Assembly (NCBI GenBank): GCA_033439765.1
Contig: JAULSN010000001.1
Coordinates: forward strand, 3,100,001 to 3,164,000
Direction of reading: 5' to 3'
Source of the DNA: Lasiosphaeria ovina
Lineage: Eukaryota; Ascomycota; Sordariomycetes; Sordariales; Lasiosphaeriaceae
Length of the DNA: 64,000 bases
Part shown: positions 1 through 11,265 of the stretch, piece by piece
Layout of the letters: each line of letters begins with the position of its first letter
Numbering within the stretch: position 1 is the first letter of the stretch
Translations under genes and position numbers: made by a program
Notes under the pieces: generated by a model
What the model was told of the DNA's origin: nothing
What the model saw: the letters and a program-made list of their open reading frames with translations, nothing else
The model's database searches: none

Positions 1-701
1 TCGAGCAGTCGCAGGATGCCCTCGACGACGCAGCCGCCGAGAACGCGGCGCTGCGCGACCTCATCACGCGCCTCCAACACACGGTCACCGAGAAATCGGC
101 AACGAGCGACGTGCTGCAGATCGACCTCGACGAGACCAAGGAGTCGCTCAAGACGTACAAGGAGACGCTCTACAAGGCCGGCCTCGACTACAACGACATG
201 CAGGAGCACATCTCCGACCTCAACTACAGGCTGAGGCAAAAGGCCCTTGACGTTGCTGTTGCTGGTTCCTCGAAACAAGCCCTCGTCGAGCGCATTGGCG
301 AGCTCGAGCAGGATCTCGCGAACATGTCGCAAGAACTCGCAACGACCAAGGACGAGCTCGCTGCGCAGCGCACGCTCTCCGAGATGCTGCAGGACAGGGT
401 CGACATGTACGAGCGTGACTCGGACTTGGACTCGGAATCTGGCGAGGAGGAGGAAGCCCCCGAGGAGGCTGCTGCTGTCGTTGCTGAGAGCATCGAGAGC
501 TCTCCCTCGTCGTGTACTACTGGCCGCCGCTCCTCGAAGCGGTCTACCGAGAGCGCCGTGGAATTTGACATGTCGCCTGCGGCCAAGCGGCAGAGATTCT
601 CAGTGTCGTCGTCGTCGTCGTCGGAGGAGGAGGAGGAGAATGTCAAGACCGCTCTGGGCCCCAAGGGCTTTTGGTGGAACGAGCCGGAGAACGTTGTCTG
701 A
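1..701 (+). CDS. C-terminal part of a coiled-coil protein (5' end outside window)
   Basis: The frame is open from base 3 of the window to the TGA at 699-701, so this is the 3' part of a larger gene or exon. About 232 residues are visible. The first two thirds are a heptad-like, Glu/Lys/Leu-rich helix typical of a long coiled coil, with no recognisable catalytic motif. The last ~90 residues are acidic and disordered: a DSDLDSESGEEEE stretch, a run of Ser followed by a run of Glu, then a short tail with GFWWNEPENVV. No start codon should be assigned here; an internal ATG at 111 lies in the same frame but the coding signal continues upstream of it. Function is not recognisable from this part; a cytoskeletal, spindle-pole or scaffold role would fit but is a guess. 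Certain: it is coding. Uncertain: identity. Confidence 0.85.
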   Translation, partial: EQSQDALDDAAAENAALRDLITRLQHTVTEKSATSDVLQIDLDETKESLKTYKETLYKAGLDYNDMQEHISDLNYRLRQKALDVAVAGSSKQALVERIGELEQDLANMSQELATTKDELAAQRTLSEMLQDRVDMYERDSDLDSESGEEEEAPEEAAAVVAESIESSPSSCTTGRRSSKRSTESAVEFDMSPAAKRQRFSVSSSSSSEEEEENVKTALGPKGFWWNEPENVV

Positions 702-2798
702 GGAGGGAATGGAGGCGAGAAGGCTGTGCTAGCCTTCTGTTACATGGGTGGTGGGCATGGATGGCCAGTGGTTGGGAAGCGGGAGGGGGAACTGGGAAAG
801 GGGGGACTAGGAACTGGGAGAGGGGGGACTGGGAAAGGGGAAGAGGGCAAAGGGGAAAATGGGAACTGGGGAAGGGGAGACTGGACAATACGGAAAGGAG
901 AAAGGGAAAAGGGGAGGGGAAGATCATTTCTTCCCATAACTAGCATACCTAGGTGGTGATACGGGTTGCGCATTGCCATGGCAGCTACTGACAGCTTTGG
1001 CACAAACTGTCGTTGAACGACGTGCGTCCACCTGCCTCCTCCATTCCATTGCCTGGGTGATTCGTGCACTAAGGATGTACCTTGCTAGTGCAGCTCATCC
1101 TCGGTCTGATGCAAGATAGCCTGAAGCTTAGATCGACGTTGGGCGGGTAAAAAGTCCGAGCTGTCATGTTGCTAGTTCGCATCTTGGTAGAGGCCGTCAT
1201 CAGCAGAAGCTAGAAAGAACATTCTGTCCCAGCCGCCCGTCCTATTGGATGCATGCTGCAGTATCAAATGCCATGCATAGGTATACCCAGTGCTGAACTC
1301 GTGATGGCGTAGTCGACAACCTTGGAAGCGTCAACGGAAAATCACAACTATGTTGTCTTCAACCTCCAATGCGTTGGGGGAGGCATGTTCAGGAACCTCG
1401 AAGGCGTTTTCGCAAGTCTATCCCTTAAATATCATAAATCGCCATTTGAAACGGCCCTCGGCTCTCGGCAACTCGAAAGCCAGTCTGCAGACAACCTGGA
1501 AGCTAATGAATAACGTTAGCTGCATCTTCGTAATTCGCACTACCACTCACTCTCTGGATATCCTTTGTTCCACGCCATGGCAACCTGAGACGGCAGTCTA
1601 CTTTACATGCTGGAACAGAGAAGCAAAAAATCACCAATTAAAAATCAACAGTGTAAGGGATTCACGTCGCACAGTCGCACAGATCATGATCCCCTCCCGC
1701 CTTCCCCCAAATCCGATGGCCAATTGGCCTAAGCCCAGCGGCCCGAACTGACGTCTGATTGGTGCCCGGACACGATCGGAGGCCGAATCGGGCAAATCCA
1801 CCACGTAATAATTTAATTAAAAAGAAGCAAGAAGACAGTTCGCGGTTCGCGAATCGCGGTTACCTCCATGACGCCCCAGGATCTAGCCCCCTAGGTATGT
1901 ACACACCTACACTAGTGCACGTCTTTTAACCTGGAATATTTTAGACTTTCCCATTCCCGCTGCTACAGCCGAGATGAGCTGGGGCTGGGTGCGCCACTAG
2001 ATACTACGTACCGTGCTTTTACAGTTTACTAACAACACAGAGACAGACGCTGGGAAAGACGGGGGAGAGAGGGAAATCCGGGGTACGACCTAGGAATGCA
2101 AGGTTGTCATTTCGTATTGTTTGCCGGTCTTCCGATGCCTGCCCGTGTGTGTGTATCTTGGAGGAATGCAGTGCGCGCGCTGCTGCTCGGTCTCGGTCCC
2201 ACACGCGCCTCCGGGCTCCTCTCTTTTCACACAAGGAAAGGCGCCTGCCGGGGCTTTGACACTGTGCAAACACGAGAAGAGCAAGGACAAGACAGGAAAA
2301 AGCGTTGCGTGCCTTGGTGGCTAGTTTTGTGCGCTGTTGTTATTGCGGCGGCGCTGGCTGTGCCCCCTTTTATTACCTAGACGTCTCTGTGCCTTACACA
2401 ACCGATACGATACGATATTCGCGTATATTTAATATCCCCCCCAAGCCGCGCCACATTCTCCGGTCGGCGTCTTTGCCCCAAAAGTCACTCACAGCTCCCC
2501 TTCTTCTCCATTACCGAGTGCCGAACCTGTCTCTTGTCCCTGTACAATAACCTTTCGGTTGCCTTTCTCTCTTCTCTTGCCTCCCCTCTTCACCTCGTGT
2601 GCCAAAAATTATCTTCCTACCTACCTACCAATCACGCTCATTTGCCGGCCCTCGGAATACACAACACACACACACGCTCACTGGAAAGATACTCTCAGTC
2701 GCTCCCTCATACAAAAAAATAACTTCCATCCAATCTCCTTAATAACATTAACCTCGAAACCCAAACACCCCCCACCCCTCCACCCCACAAACGCCAAG
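702..2798. other. intergenic region with no supported gene
   Basis: About 2.1 kb between the coiled-coil gene and the GPI-protein gene. It begins with a G-rich tract (separate entry). The middle part (about 1000-2050) has only short, non-conserved ORFs. The last 400 bases before the ATG at 2799 are pyrimidine-rich with CACA-type microsatellite (2660-2675), as is common in strongly expressed fungal promoters. I see no RNA gene. Confidence 0.6.
775..925 (+). repeat. G-rich imperfect tandem tract
   Basis: Imperfect reiterations of units such as GGGGGACTGGGAA, with at least ten runs of three or more G on the + strand, lying about 75 bases after the stop of the first gene. The tract could form G-quadruplexes in the DNA or in the 3'UTR. 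It is purely low-complexity; no ORF in it looks real. Confidence 0.7.
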
Positions 2799-3489
2799 AT
2801 GCGTTTCACCTCGGTCCTCGTGGCAGGCGTCCTGGCCGTGGTGGCCCACGGGCAGTCGACGGCGGGGACGACGGCGACGACCAAGAGCGCGGCGTCCAAC
2901 ACGAGCGGCGCGACGCCCGAGGAGGCGAGCATGGTGGCGTGCCTCAACGCGTGCGCCGACGGCGACGTCAACTGCCGGTCGCACTGCATTGCCGTGCCCA
3001 ACCCTAACGCCCAACAGGCAAGCCACCAGCCCCAGCCAGCTCCTTCCTATAACCCATGACCCCCCCTTCGCCCTATGTTTTCACTAACACGCGGACCTAC
3101 CTACCTTGGGGGAGCAGGTGAATGCCACCAACGAGTGCGTGGCCGCGTGCCCGCAGGGCAACGGCACGGTCAGCGACATCACCCAGTACCAGAAGTGCAC
3201 GAGCGACTGCATCGGCAAGTACTACTACACGACGCAGGGGGGCACGCCGCAGCCGACCTCTGGCGCGGGGGCCGGAGCGGGAGGCAGCAGCGGCAGCGGC
3301 TCCTCAGGCGGTGGCAGTGGCGGCGGCGGCAGCAGCTCGGGGGCCACGACCACCGAGGGCGCGGGTGTGTCGGCGACGGGCACGTCGAAGCCGACGACGG
3401 TGCCGTCGTCTGCGGCCGACGCGCTGCGCATGGCGGCCGGGTCGGCGGTTGGCGTGCTGGGCTTCATGGCGGCGCTGCTTGCTCTGTAA
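2799..3489 (+). CDS. secreted Cys-rich, Ser/Gly-rich protein with predicted GPI anchor (2 exons, GC-AG intron)
   Basis: Exons 2799-3017 and 3118-3489 give 196 residues. The start is chosen because it opens a clean signal peptide (MRFTSVLVAGVLAVVAHG). Two CxxxC...CxxxC units follow, one on each side of the intron (CLNAC/CRSHC, then CVAAC/CTSDC), so the mature domain looks like a duplicated four-cysteine module. Next comes a Gly/Ser-rich low-complexity linker and a C-terminal hydrophobic segment (about 20 residues, ending MAALLAL) typical of a GPI-attachment signal. Two N-glycosylation sequons (NAT, NGT) lie in the second exon. The 100-nt intron has a GC donor (CAG/GCAAGC) and a GAGCAG acceptor; no GT donor keeps the frame. 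The product is probably a cell-wall or plasma-membrane surface protein; its precise role is unknown. Confidence 0.8.
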
Positions 3490-3890
3490 TTGAATGATCA
3501 TATATAGAATGTGGAAAGGAAGGAAGAAAAAAAAATGGGGGATGTATGATTTGATATCGATACCTTGTATGGAAAAAAGGGAGAAGCGGCCCGGAATGGG
3601 GTGGGCTAATGGATTGAAGGGAGTGGAAAAGGGGGCCAAAAAAAATCCGCCTTTACTTGTGGAAAATGAGTTGCAGTATCATAATGTTGCGGGAGAAATT
3701 TCATAGCCGTTGAGCTTTTATTTTCGGTGAAAAACTGTGGACAGAGCAGACCATCGCGAATTGACGCAGGCAACACTTACACAGAGCCCAAAGAAAAGGA
3801 AAGAGAAATTTGGGTTGAGAAGAAGCCGCGGTTAATGGTTCATAATTGGGCGGTATTTACTACAGCTACTTGCTCCACCAAATCTTACCA
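3490..3890. other. convergent intergenic region
   Basis: About 400 bases between two convergent genes, containing both 3'UTRs. AT-rich with A-runs (for example 3527-3535 and 3649-3654). No gene, RNA or repeat is seen. Confidence 0.55.
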
Positions 3891-4931
3891 TTATCTCGTC
3901 GAGGTCGGCTTGACGGGCTCGATATCCGTTATCCACGGCAGATCCAGCCTCTTCATCTCAACCGCTAGCTGGAAGAGGTAGTCAAGGCTGCAAGCGCACA
4001 AGTACCGGATGTCAGCGAAATCGGGGGAGGGTGGTTGGAAAGAGACTGCGAGGAGAAAAAAGCGCACCTCTCGCACTGCGTCTTGGCCTTGTGGACCGTC
4101 TCGCCCCAGACGTAGACGCCGTGGCGGCGGACCAGGACGGCGTACGTGTCGGGGTACTTGTCCATGGACTCCTCGAGGAACTCGGTCAGGTCCTCCTCGT
4201 GGGCCGTGTTCTCGATGACGGGGATGCGCAGGGTGTCGTGGTAGCCGAGGTTGCCCGTCTGGCCGAAGCCGCGGCCGAAGCCCTTGATCTGCTCAATGTT
4301 GTTGATGCGGAACTCGCGGCTGTTGCCGTTGCCGCCGGCGCTGGGGGCGCCATGCGTCTCCGTCTCGAGGATCAGCGTCACAAGCACGGCCCAGTGCGAG
4401 TGCGTGTGGATGCAGCAGCCGGCGCCACGCTTGGTGAAGGCGGCCAGGAACAGCGGCGTGCACTGGCTCGGCTTGTACCGCGGCGGACTTCGCAGGTACA
4501 CGCGGCTGCGCCGGTCCAGCGACTTGGCCTGCGCCGCCAACGAGAGCACGTAGATGTCGTCGGCTTTCATCAGCTCCTTCTGCACGCCCGACGGCGCGAT
4601 GTAGACGAGGTCACTGTTTCTGCTTGTGAGTATCCTCCCTCTTCATTCCTATGTCGGGGCCAGGTGGTTCCAAGGACTTGGTCCAAGAGTCCAAGACCAT
4701 GGCGGGGTAGGTGTATCAAGGGGGGAGGGGAAGAATGACGCACTCATCCCGAATCGATGCTCCTCCTCCAGTGCCCGTAACCCATCCCAGCGTCCAGAAT
4801 TTGGCGCAAAGCGAGGGGATCAGGTTCGCCGGATGCTCGGGGTCGGCGGACTGCACCAGATGGTCGTTGTTGTCGCCGGCCTTGCTGTCGTTGGGGACAG
4901 CCGCAGCTGGGCTATCGATTGGTGGGGCCAT
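3891..4931 (-). CDS. MDE1: methylthioribulose-1-phosphate dehydratase
   Basis: Three exons (4931-4744, 4619-4068, 3987-3891) encode 278 residues. The enzyme dehydrates 5-methylthioribulose-1-phosphate in the cytosolic methionine salvage pathway and belongs to the zinc-dependent class II aldolase/adducin fold. Visible family marks: the N-terminal [18 protein letters not shown] and IAPSGVQKE segments, the zinc pair His134 and His136 in CCIHTHSHW, the presumed catalytic Glu172 in NNIEQIKG, and the third zinc ligand His229 in RRHGVYVWG. All key residues are intact. The C-terminal exon gives [17 protein letters not shown], typical of the family. Both introns (124 and 80 nt) have GTGCG-type donors and CAG acceptors, and splicing restores one frame across both phase-2 junctions. 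The N-terminal ~30 residues are variable and could start at a later Met, but none is well placed. Identification is strong. Confidence 0.92.
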
Positions 4932-6776
4932 TGGCGGCGATCGCTATCGGGAGCAATCTGACGCGATGCGGCCGGAACGGAACGAACAGCGAAAAAAAAA
5001 AAAATTAACCCAAGGTAATGCCGCCGCGGGGAGGGTCCAAACGCTCCGACAGGACAGAAATCCGCTTCGCCCAAAGGCCAGGGTGGTCCGATGCTCTCTC
5101 GGGCGATTTCTCCAATCGAAGGCGCCAATTGAGCTGGGCGAGTCTGTACTCTGGCTTCTTCCGTAATTCTGACGAGGCGGCAGTGTCGGATCGCAAATGA
5201 GGCTATATGAGGCTAAATTGACGACAGGGCAGGGCATGGAGAAGCTAAGCGTACTGCGTACGGAGCCGCTCCGAGCGCAGTGCAAATGGCCCTGATGCGT
5301 GGACATGGATGGAGCAGTCCATTCGTTGGAACTTCTCCAGTTGCCGCAACCGACATGCGGCGCTATCCATTCGGGCCCGCCCGGATAGGCAGCTTGGCTG
5401 CGTCCAGGTGCCTTGGCCTTCAGTCCCTGCCGCGATGCAGGCAGGTCAGGCCAGGTCAGTCCTCCCGGTAGAAACACTCGAAGAAGCAGGTGTCCAATCC
5501 CTAGCTTCAACTTCGTTTGTTGCTCCACGTGGCCTCAGCTTGGCCCTGCGATGACAATTGGTTGCTTATCGCCTTCGTGCTTTGGGAAACTCGATTGAGC
5601 CGTTGTGGCACACACCACAATTAATAGTATCCGCACTTAAAGTAGTAAAGAAAGCGGGAAAGAACGCTCCATGAATCTTTGGTCCATATTCCGGATTCCG
5701 ATCATACTAGAAGTCTGCGTGAAACTGGCCTTTCAATGCGCCTCCTGGGCCGCGAAGTAAGATCGGAGTTGGTCCAGACAATGCAAGGACGTTGTGGTTT
5801 CGACAGTGACTCGCATATATGACGGTCGAATTGAAAATTCCCGCTGCCTCTTTCACAAGGTCTAGGTTGTCACAAGAGGCAATTGCATTGGACTGCTTAC
5901 AGGAGAGCTGGCCTGACAGGGGGTTTGGACTCAGGATGTTGGCCCACTCAACAGACCTATGTCGATAGGAAACCGATGGGCCTAAACCACTCCCCATAGC
6001 AGATTCTGATGACGCTTCAAGTTGGCAGAGCAGCTGTTGGAATTGAACAGAGGATGAAGGCAAATAACATGATACGAGCCCGATTCACAGCTCTAGATCG
6101 GTGCAAAGCAAGAATAAAGACATTCATAAATGAAATAAACCTTGACGAGCCTCCAATTGGACCCAGGGCAGGTCTCTCGGGGAACTCTCCGGGATTTGAA
6201 AGGCCTCGATGCCTTACGGCTCGCCGTATAGGTTTTTCGCCGAGGGAGGTAAAAGCTATTAGAATGCCTATTTTAGAATACTCAAGGTCTATCTCTTCTC
6301 TAAAAATTCCAGTTAAAGGCCTTTTCTGCTGGCTTATTGTTTTGGAGTATGGCTTAATGTTTGGGCTGGGGGCCTGCTAGTCGAAGTTTCGAAAGTTTTC
6401 CACAGGTTCCGGCGCTGAGGCCAGGTTGGCGCCAAGACCTAAGGTAGCTCTCCAGCCTCCGCTGCCCCCGCAAAAAAGACGCCGACGGTGCGTGCAGGCC
6501 CCAAGCTTAGGTTAGGTGAGCTCTGTTGAAGACACGTTGTCACATCCACTCGTCGGTCGAGCTTCAAATTCACCACACTTTCTTCGCCCGCCCTCTTCGA
6601 GACTTTTCCCTTTCCTCGAGCTCTGGAAGCGAAGCGACATCCATTGCCCAGCCTAACGCCTTTGTCTCCGTTTGTTGGCGACTTTTTCTTCGTTTCTCTT
6701 CCCTTCAATAGTATTTCCCATTGTCCCATTCCAATTCGATTACAGGACTGCTTGAGACAGCACTCCGCCCTCGAAA
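4932..6776. other. intergenic region between divergent MDE1 and calnexin genes
   Basis: About 1.8 kb holding both promoters. Only short ORFs without recognisable domains are present (for example antisense frames at 4944-5528 and 5707-6063). The last ~350 bases before the calnexin ATG are CT-rich, consistent with a fungal promoter and 5'UTR. A CACGTTGTCACATCC stretch near 6532 resembles a bZIP (CACGT-core) site and could matter for ER-stress control of calnexin, but that is speculation. Confidence 0.5.
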
Positions 6777-8688
6777 ATGAGGTTCAACGTCGCCGCTGCC
6801 GCCAGCGCGGCGCTTCTCGTTAGCGGCGTCTACGCCCACGGCGACCACGGTGACCATGCCGACCAGAAGGTGCTCAAGGACGACAGCGCCTCGAGCGCGG
6901 CCGCCGAGTCATCCACCGCGGTAGCACCGGAGCTGCCAACCTTCACTGTGAGTGCTGCACAAACCTCGTCGCTTTGCACGCTTTCCCCGCTCTTCCATCA
7001 ATTGCCTGCGATACCCGTCCAGAATTGACCGCTAACACTGCGTTACCACAGCCCACCAAGCTCAAGGCCCCATTCCTCGAGCAATTCACAGATGACTGGG
7101 AGAAGCGATGGAAGCCATCGCACGCCAAGAAGGACAGCAAGGATGACGAGGAGTGGGCGTACGTTGGCGAGTGGGCTGTCGAAGAGCCCATCGTCTACAA
7201 GGGCATGGAGGGCGACAAAGGCCTTGTCGTCAAGAACGCCGCTGCCCACCACGCTATCTCGGCGAAGTTCCCCAAGAAGCTGGACCCCAAGGGCAAGACC
7301 CTAGTTGTTCAGTATGAGGTCAAACTCCAGAGTAAGCCTTTCTCTTCCCGCATCGCGCACCCGATTTCCCATGCTGACTCCGGCTTCTTGCAGACGGCCT
7401 CGAGTGCGGCGGTGCCTACATGAAGCTCCTCCGTGAGAACAAGGCCCTGCACCTTGACGAGTTCTCCAACACCACGCCGTACGTCATCATGTTCGGCCCC
7501 GACAAGTGCGGCCACACCAACAAGGTCCACTTCATCTTCAACCACAAGAACCCCAAGACTGGCGAGTATGAGGAGAAGCATCTCACTTCGCCTCCTGCGG
7601 CCAAGATTGTCAAGACCACCGAGCTCTACACCCTCATCGTCCACCCCAACAACACGTATATCATCCAGCAGAACGGCGAGCAGATCAAGGAGGGCAGCCT
7701 CCTTGAGGACTTCACCCCCGCTGTCAACCCCGCCAAGGAGATTGATGACCCCAAGGACAAGAAGCCCGATGACTGGGTTGATGAGGCCCGCATCGCCGAC
7801 CCCGAAGCCAAGAAGCCCGAGGACTGGGATGAGGATGCGCCGTATGAGATTGTCGACGAGGAGGCCACGAAGCCCGATGACTGGCTCGTTGACGAGCCTC
7901 TGACCGTTCCCGACCCGGAGGCCCAGAAGCCCGAGGACTGGGATGACGAGGAGGACGGTGACTGGATCGCCCCTACGGTTCCCAACCCCAAGTGCGCAGA
8001 TGCTTCTGGATGCGGCCCGTGGGCCAAGCCCATGAAGAAGAACCCCGACTACAAGGGCAAGTGGACCGCGCCGCTCATTGACAACCCGGCCTACAAGGGC
8101 GTCTGGGCTCCTCGCAAGATTAAGAATCCTGATTACTTTGAGGACAAGACGCCTGCCAACTTCGAGCCCATTGGTGCTATCGGCTTTGAGATCTGGACCA
8201 TGCAGAACAACATCCTCTTTGACAACATCTATATTGGCCACTCGGTCGAGGATGCCCGCAAGCTGGCCGATGAGACTTTCTTCGTCAAGCACCCCTTGGA
8301 GGAGCTTGCCGAGGTTGCCGACAAGCCTAAGGAGGACGAGACCAAGCCCACGTCGCCGAGCGACCTCAAGTTCACCGACGACCCGGTCACGTACATCAAG
8401 GAGAAGCTTGATCTCTTCATCACCATCGCCAAGAAGGACCCGGTTGAGGCCATCAAGTTCGTTCCCGAGGTTGCCGGTGGCCTCGCCGCCCTTACCGTGA
8501 CTGTGATTGCCATCCTCGCCAGCCTCGTCTCGCTGGGTGGCTCTCCTGCTCCTGCGGCCAAGAAGGTTGCTACCGATGTCAAGGAGAAGGCTAAGGACGT
8601 GAAGGACAAGGTTGCCGAGGCGGCGGCGACGGGGGCTGAGGCGGCCAAGGCGGAGGTGAACAAGCGGGCAACACGGAGCCAACAGTAG
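6777..8688 (+). CDS. cnx1: calnexin, ER lectin chaperone
   Basis: Three exons (6777-6947, 7052-7331, 7394-8688) give 581 residues. Calnexin is a type I membrane chaperone of the endoplasmic reticulum that binds monoglucosylated N-glycans on folding glycoproteins. The sequence shows a signal peptide ([22 protein letters not shown]), a globular lectin domain with the [10 protein letters not shown] segment and two expected cysteines (CGGAY, DKCGH), then the proline-rich P-domain. The P-domain has four type 1 repeats ([32 protein letters not shown]) followed by four type 2 repeats (GPWAKP, GKWTAP, GVWAPR, and the preceding GDWIAP). One transmembrane helix lies at about residues 506-533, followed by a basic, Ala/Lys-rich cytosolic tail. 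Introns are 104 and 62 nt with GTGAGT and GTAAGC donors. An AATAAA polyadenylation-type signal is at 8743-8748. Length and order match fungal calnexins. Confidence 0.95.
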
Positions 8689-9446
8689 AGGACAGGCTAG
8701 ATGTGTTGGGTGGTAATGGGGCAATGACGGCTGTAGGAGGAGAATAAAAGGAGCAGCCGAGAGATCACAATGGGATCAGAACTCAGGTTATTGGGTTCCA
8801 GCTTATTTTTTCTATCGTTATCTATGCACATTTTCGACGGGCGGGAGTCCCTTGGCGCATATGTATTCTACGTTAGGCAGCCCAAAATACAATGGCATCA
8901 ACAAGGACAGCTGTGTGATCACTCTTGTCAGCACGAGACCCGGGATTATGCGACGTGTCCAATGCCCCAGATCCCCGCCGTCCGGCCGAGGTGGAGCTTT
9001 CGGCTCCAGTCTCAACCCCACAAACTGCTGTGGGCTTCCCCAATTGAACAAGCGAATTGGGGATTTGCCATTGGCTGCGGCACGCAACGGCTTAGGTTTG
9101 GGCGGCTGGCATCCAATGTTCCCCGCTCCCCTCACCAACAAGCCGAGCGACAGACAACGGCACTTGCAGCTCTTTGACCTGGGCCGCCCCACGACTTAAA
9201 AGGGCAGCCCGACCCTGCGACATCGCTCGCAGGCCGGATAAAGGAGGGGGACACAGAGACGGCGACCTTACTGGACACGACTTATACATGCCCGCTGCAC
9301 TGCCAACACTTTCGGCGGTTAATAATAGAAGCCGCCTGCCGCGAGCCGTTAACACCGTTCGTTGGCTGCCTGCCCTGTCGGGTGTCCTTGCTTGACCGCC
9401 TTCGCCTCCCTCCGCCTCTGTCGCCGTCCTCGAGACCACTTGCACC
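8689..9446. other. intergenic region, calnexin 3'UTR and MMSDH promoter
   Basis: About 760 bases containing the calnexin 3'UTR (AATAAA at 8743) and the promoter of the downstream dehydrogenase. Short overlapping ORFs on both strands show no domain. Nothing else is seen. Confidence 0.55.
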
Positions 9447-11265
9447 ATGCATCGTCTTGCCAGACGGACCCTCTCATCAGTCTCTGCCAACAGCGCCCGC
9501 CGCCTCTCGTCGTTGTCGTCTTCTCGCCTTTCGCTCCCCTACTCTCCCCTGCTCGCCTCGAGGGCGGCAGCAATGGCTTCTTCGGACAAGTCGGTGGCGG
9601 CCACGGCTGCGAGGAGGATACACGCCACAGCACAGCACCTGTACCCGGCGGTTGGGCTCTCGAGCACCGCCACGAGCTTCGCCAAGACGCACGACAAGAT
9701 CGAAGAGGTGCACGACACGCACTACTTCATCAACAACGAGTTCCTCGCCTCGAACACCCAGAAGTTCATCGACCTCTACGACCCCGCCACAAACAACCTT
9801 GTCACGCGCGTGCCCGAGAACACTGAGGCCGAGCTCAAGGCCGCCGTCGCCGCTGCCGAGAAGGCCTTCCCAGCATGGCGTGCCACGAGCGTGCTCCACC
9901 GCCAGCAGATCATGTTCAAGTTTGTCGCCCTGATCCGCGAGAACTGGGACCGCCTGGCTGCCAGCATCACGCTCGAGCAAGGCAAGACGTTTGCCGATGC
10001 CAGGGGTGATGTACTGCGCGGTCTGCAGGTCGCCGAGGCTGCCTGTGCCGCCCCCGAGTTTCTCAAGGGCGAGGTGCTCGAGGTCGCCAAGGACATGGAG
10101 ACGAGGACATATAAGGAACCCCTGGGCGTCGTGGCCGCCATTTGTCCCTTCAGTAAGCCGCCGTCTCTATCAACTGCCATCTGACCCGTAATGCTGACCC
10201 TCATGTCCAGACTTCCCCGCCATGATCCCTCTCTGGTGCATCCCCATCGCCACCGTGACGGGCAACACGCTGATCCTAAAGCCATCGGAGCGCGATCCCG
10301 GCGCTGCCATGATCCTGGCCGAGCTCTGTCAGAAGGCCGGCTTCCCCAGCGGCGTGGTCAACGTGGTGCACGGTGCCCACAGCGCCGTCAACTTCATCCT
10401 CGACGAGCCCGCTATCAAGGCCATCAGCTTCGTTGGCAGCAACAAGGCGGGCGAGTACATATTCACCCGTGGGTCCGCCAATGGCAAGCGGGTGCAGGCG
10501 AACCTGGGCGCCAAGAACCACGCGGCCGTGCTGCCCGACTGCAACAAGAACCAGTTCATTAACGCCGTGGTCGGTGCCGCGTTCGGCGCCGCGGGCCAGC
10601 GGTGCATGGCACTGTCGACGCTAGTGCTTGTCGGCGAGACCAAGGAGTGGCTGCCCGACATCGCCTCACGCGCCAAGGCGCTGCAGGTCAACGCCGGGTT
10701 CGAGGACGGCGCCGACTTGGGCCCTGTCATCAGCCCGCAGAGCAAGCAGCGCATCGAGTCGCTCATCGCCAGCGCCGAGACCGAGGGCGCCAAGATCCTG
10801 CTCGACGGCCGCGGCTTCAAGCCCGCCAAGTACCCCAACGGCAACTGGGTGGCGCCGACCATCATCACCGACGTGACGCCCGAGATGCAGTGCTACAAGG
10901 AGGAGATCTTTGGCCCGGTGCTCGTCTGCCTCAACGTCGACACGCTCGACGAGGCCATCGACCTCATCAACGCCAACGAGTACGGCAACGGCGTAGCCAT
11001 CTTCACACGCAGCGGGCCGACGGCCGAGACCTTCCGGCGCCGCATCGAGGCTGGGCAGGTCGGCATCAACGTGCCCATCCCAGTGCCCCTTCCTATGTTT
11101 AGCTTCACGGGCAACAAGAAGAGCGTTGCTGGCGGGGGAGCCAGCACCTTCTATGGCCGTCCGGGCGTCAGCTTCTACACGCAGCAGAAGACGGTCACAG
11201 CCCTGTGGAGCAGCGCCGACGCCATCAGCAAGAAGGCCGACGTAGCCATGCCCACACACAACTAG
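9447..11265 (+). CDS. methylmalonate-semialdehyde dehydrogenase (acylating), mitochondrial
   Basis: Two exons (9447-10152 and 10211-11265; 58-nt intron, GTAAGC...CCAG) give 586 residues. This ALDH6-family enzyme oxidises methylmalonate and malonate semialdehydes to propionyl- and acetyl-CoA in valine and pyrimidine catabolism, in the mitochondrial matrix. The N-terminus ([27 protein letters not shown]) is rich in Arg and Ser and lacks acids, a clear import presequence. The ALDH core shows [33 protein letters not shown], the catalytic Cys (about residue 367) in [19 protein letters not shown] and [15 protein letters not shown], all diagnostic of this subfamily, which lacks the general-base Glu used by hydrolytic ALDHs. 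A second ATG at codon 43 could give a shorter form lacking the presequence. High codon bias (C/G at third positions) suggests strong expression. Confidence 0.94.

Noticed and set aside
247..732. 161-codon + frame overlapping the first gene
   Set aside because: Out-of-frame shadow rich in Arg/Ser; the coiled-coil frame explains the region.
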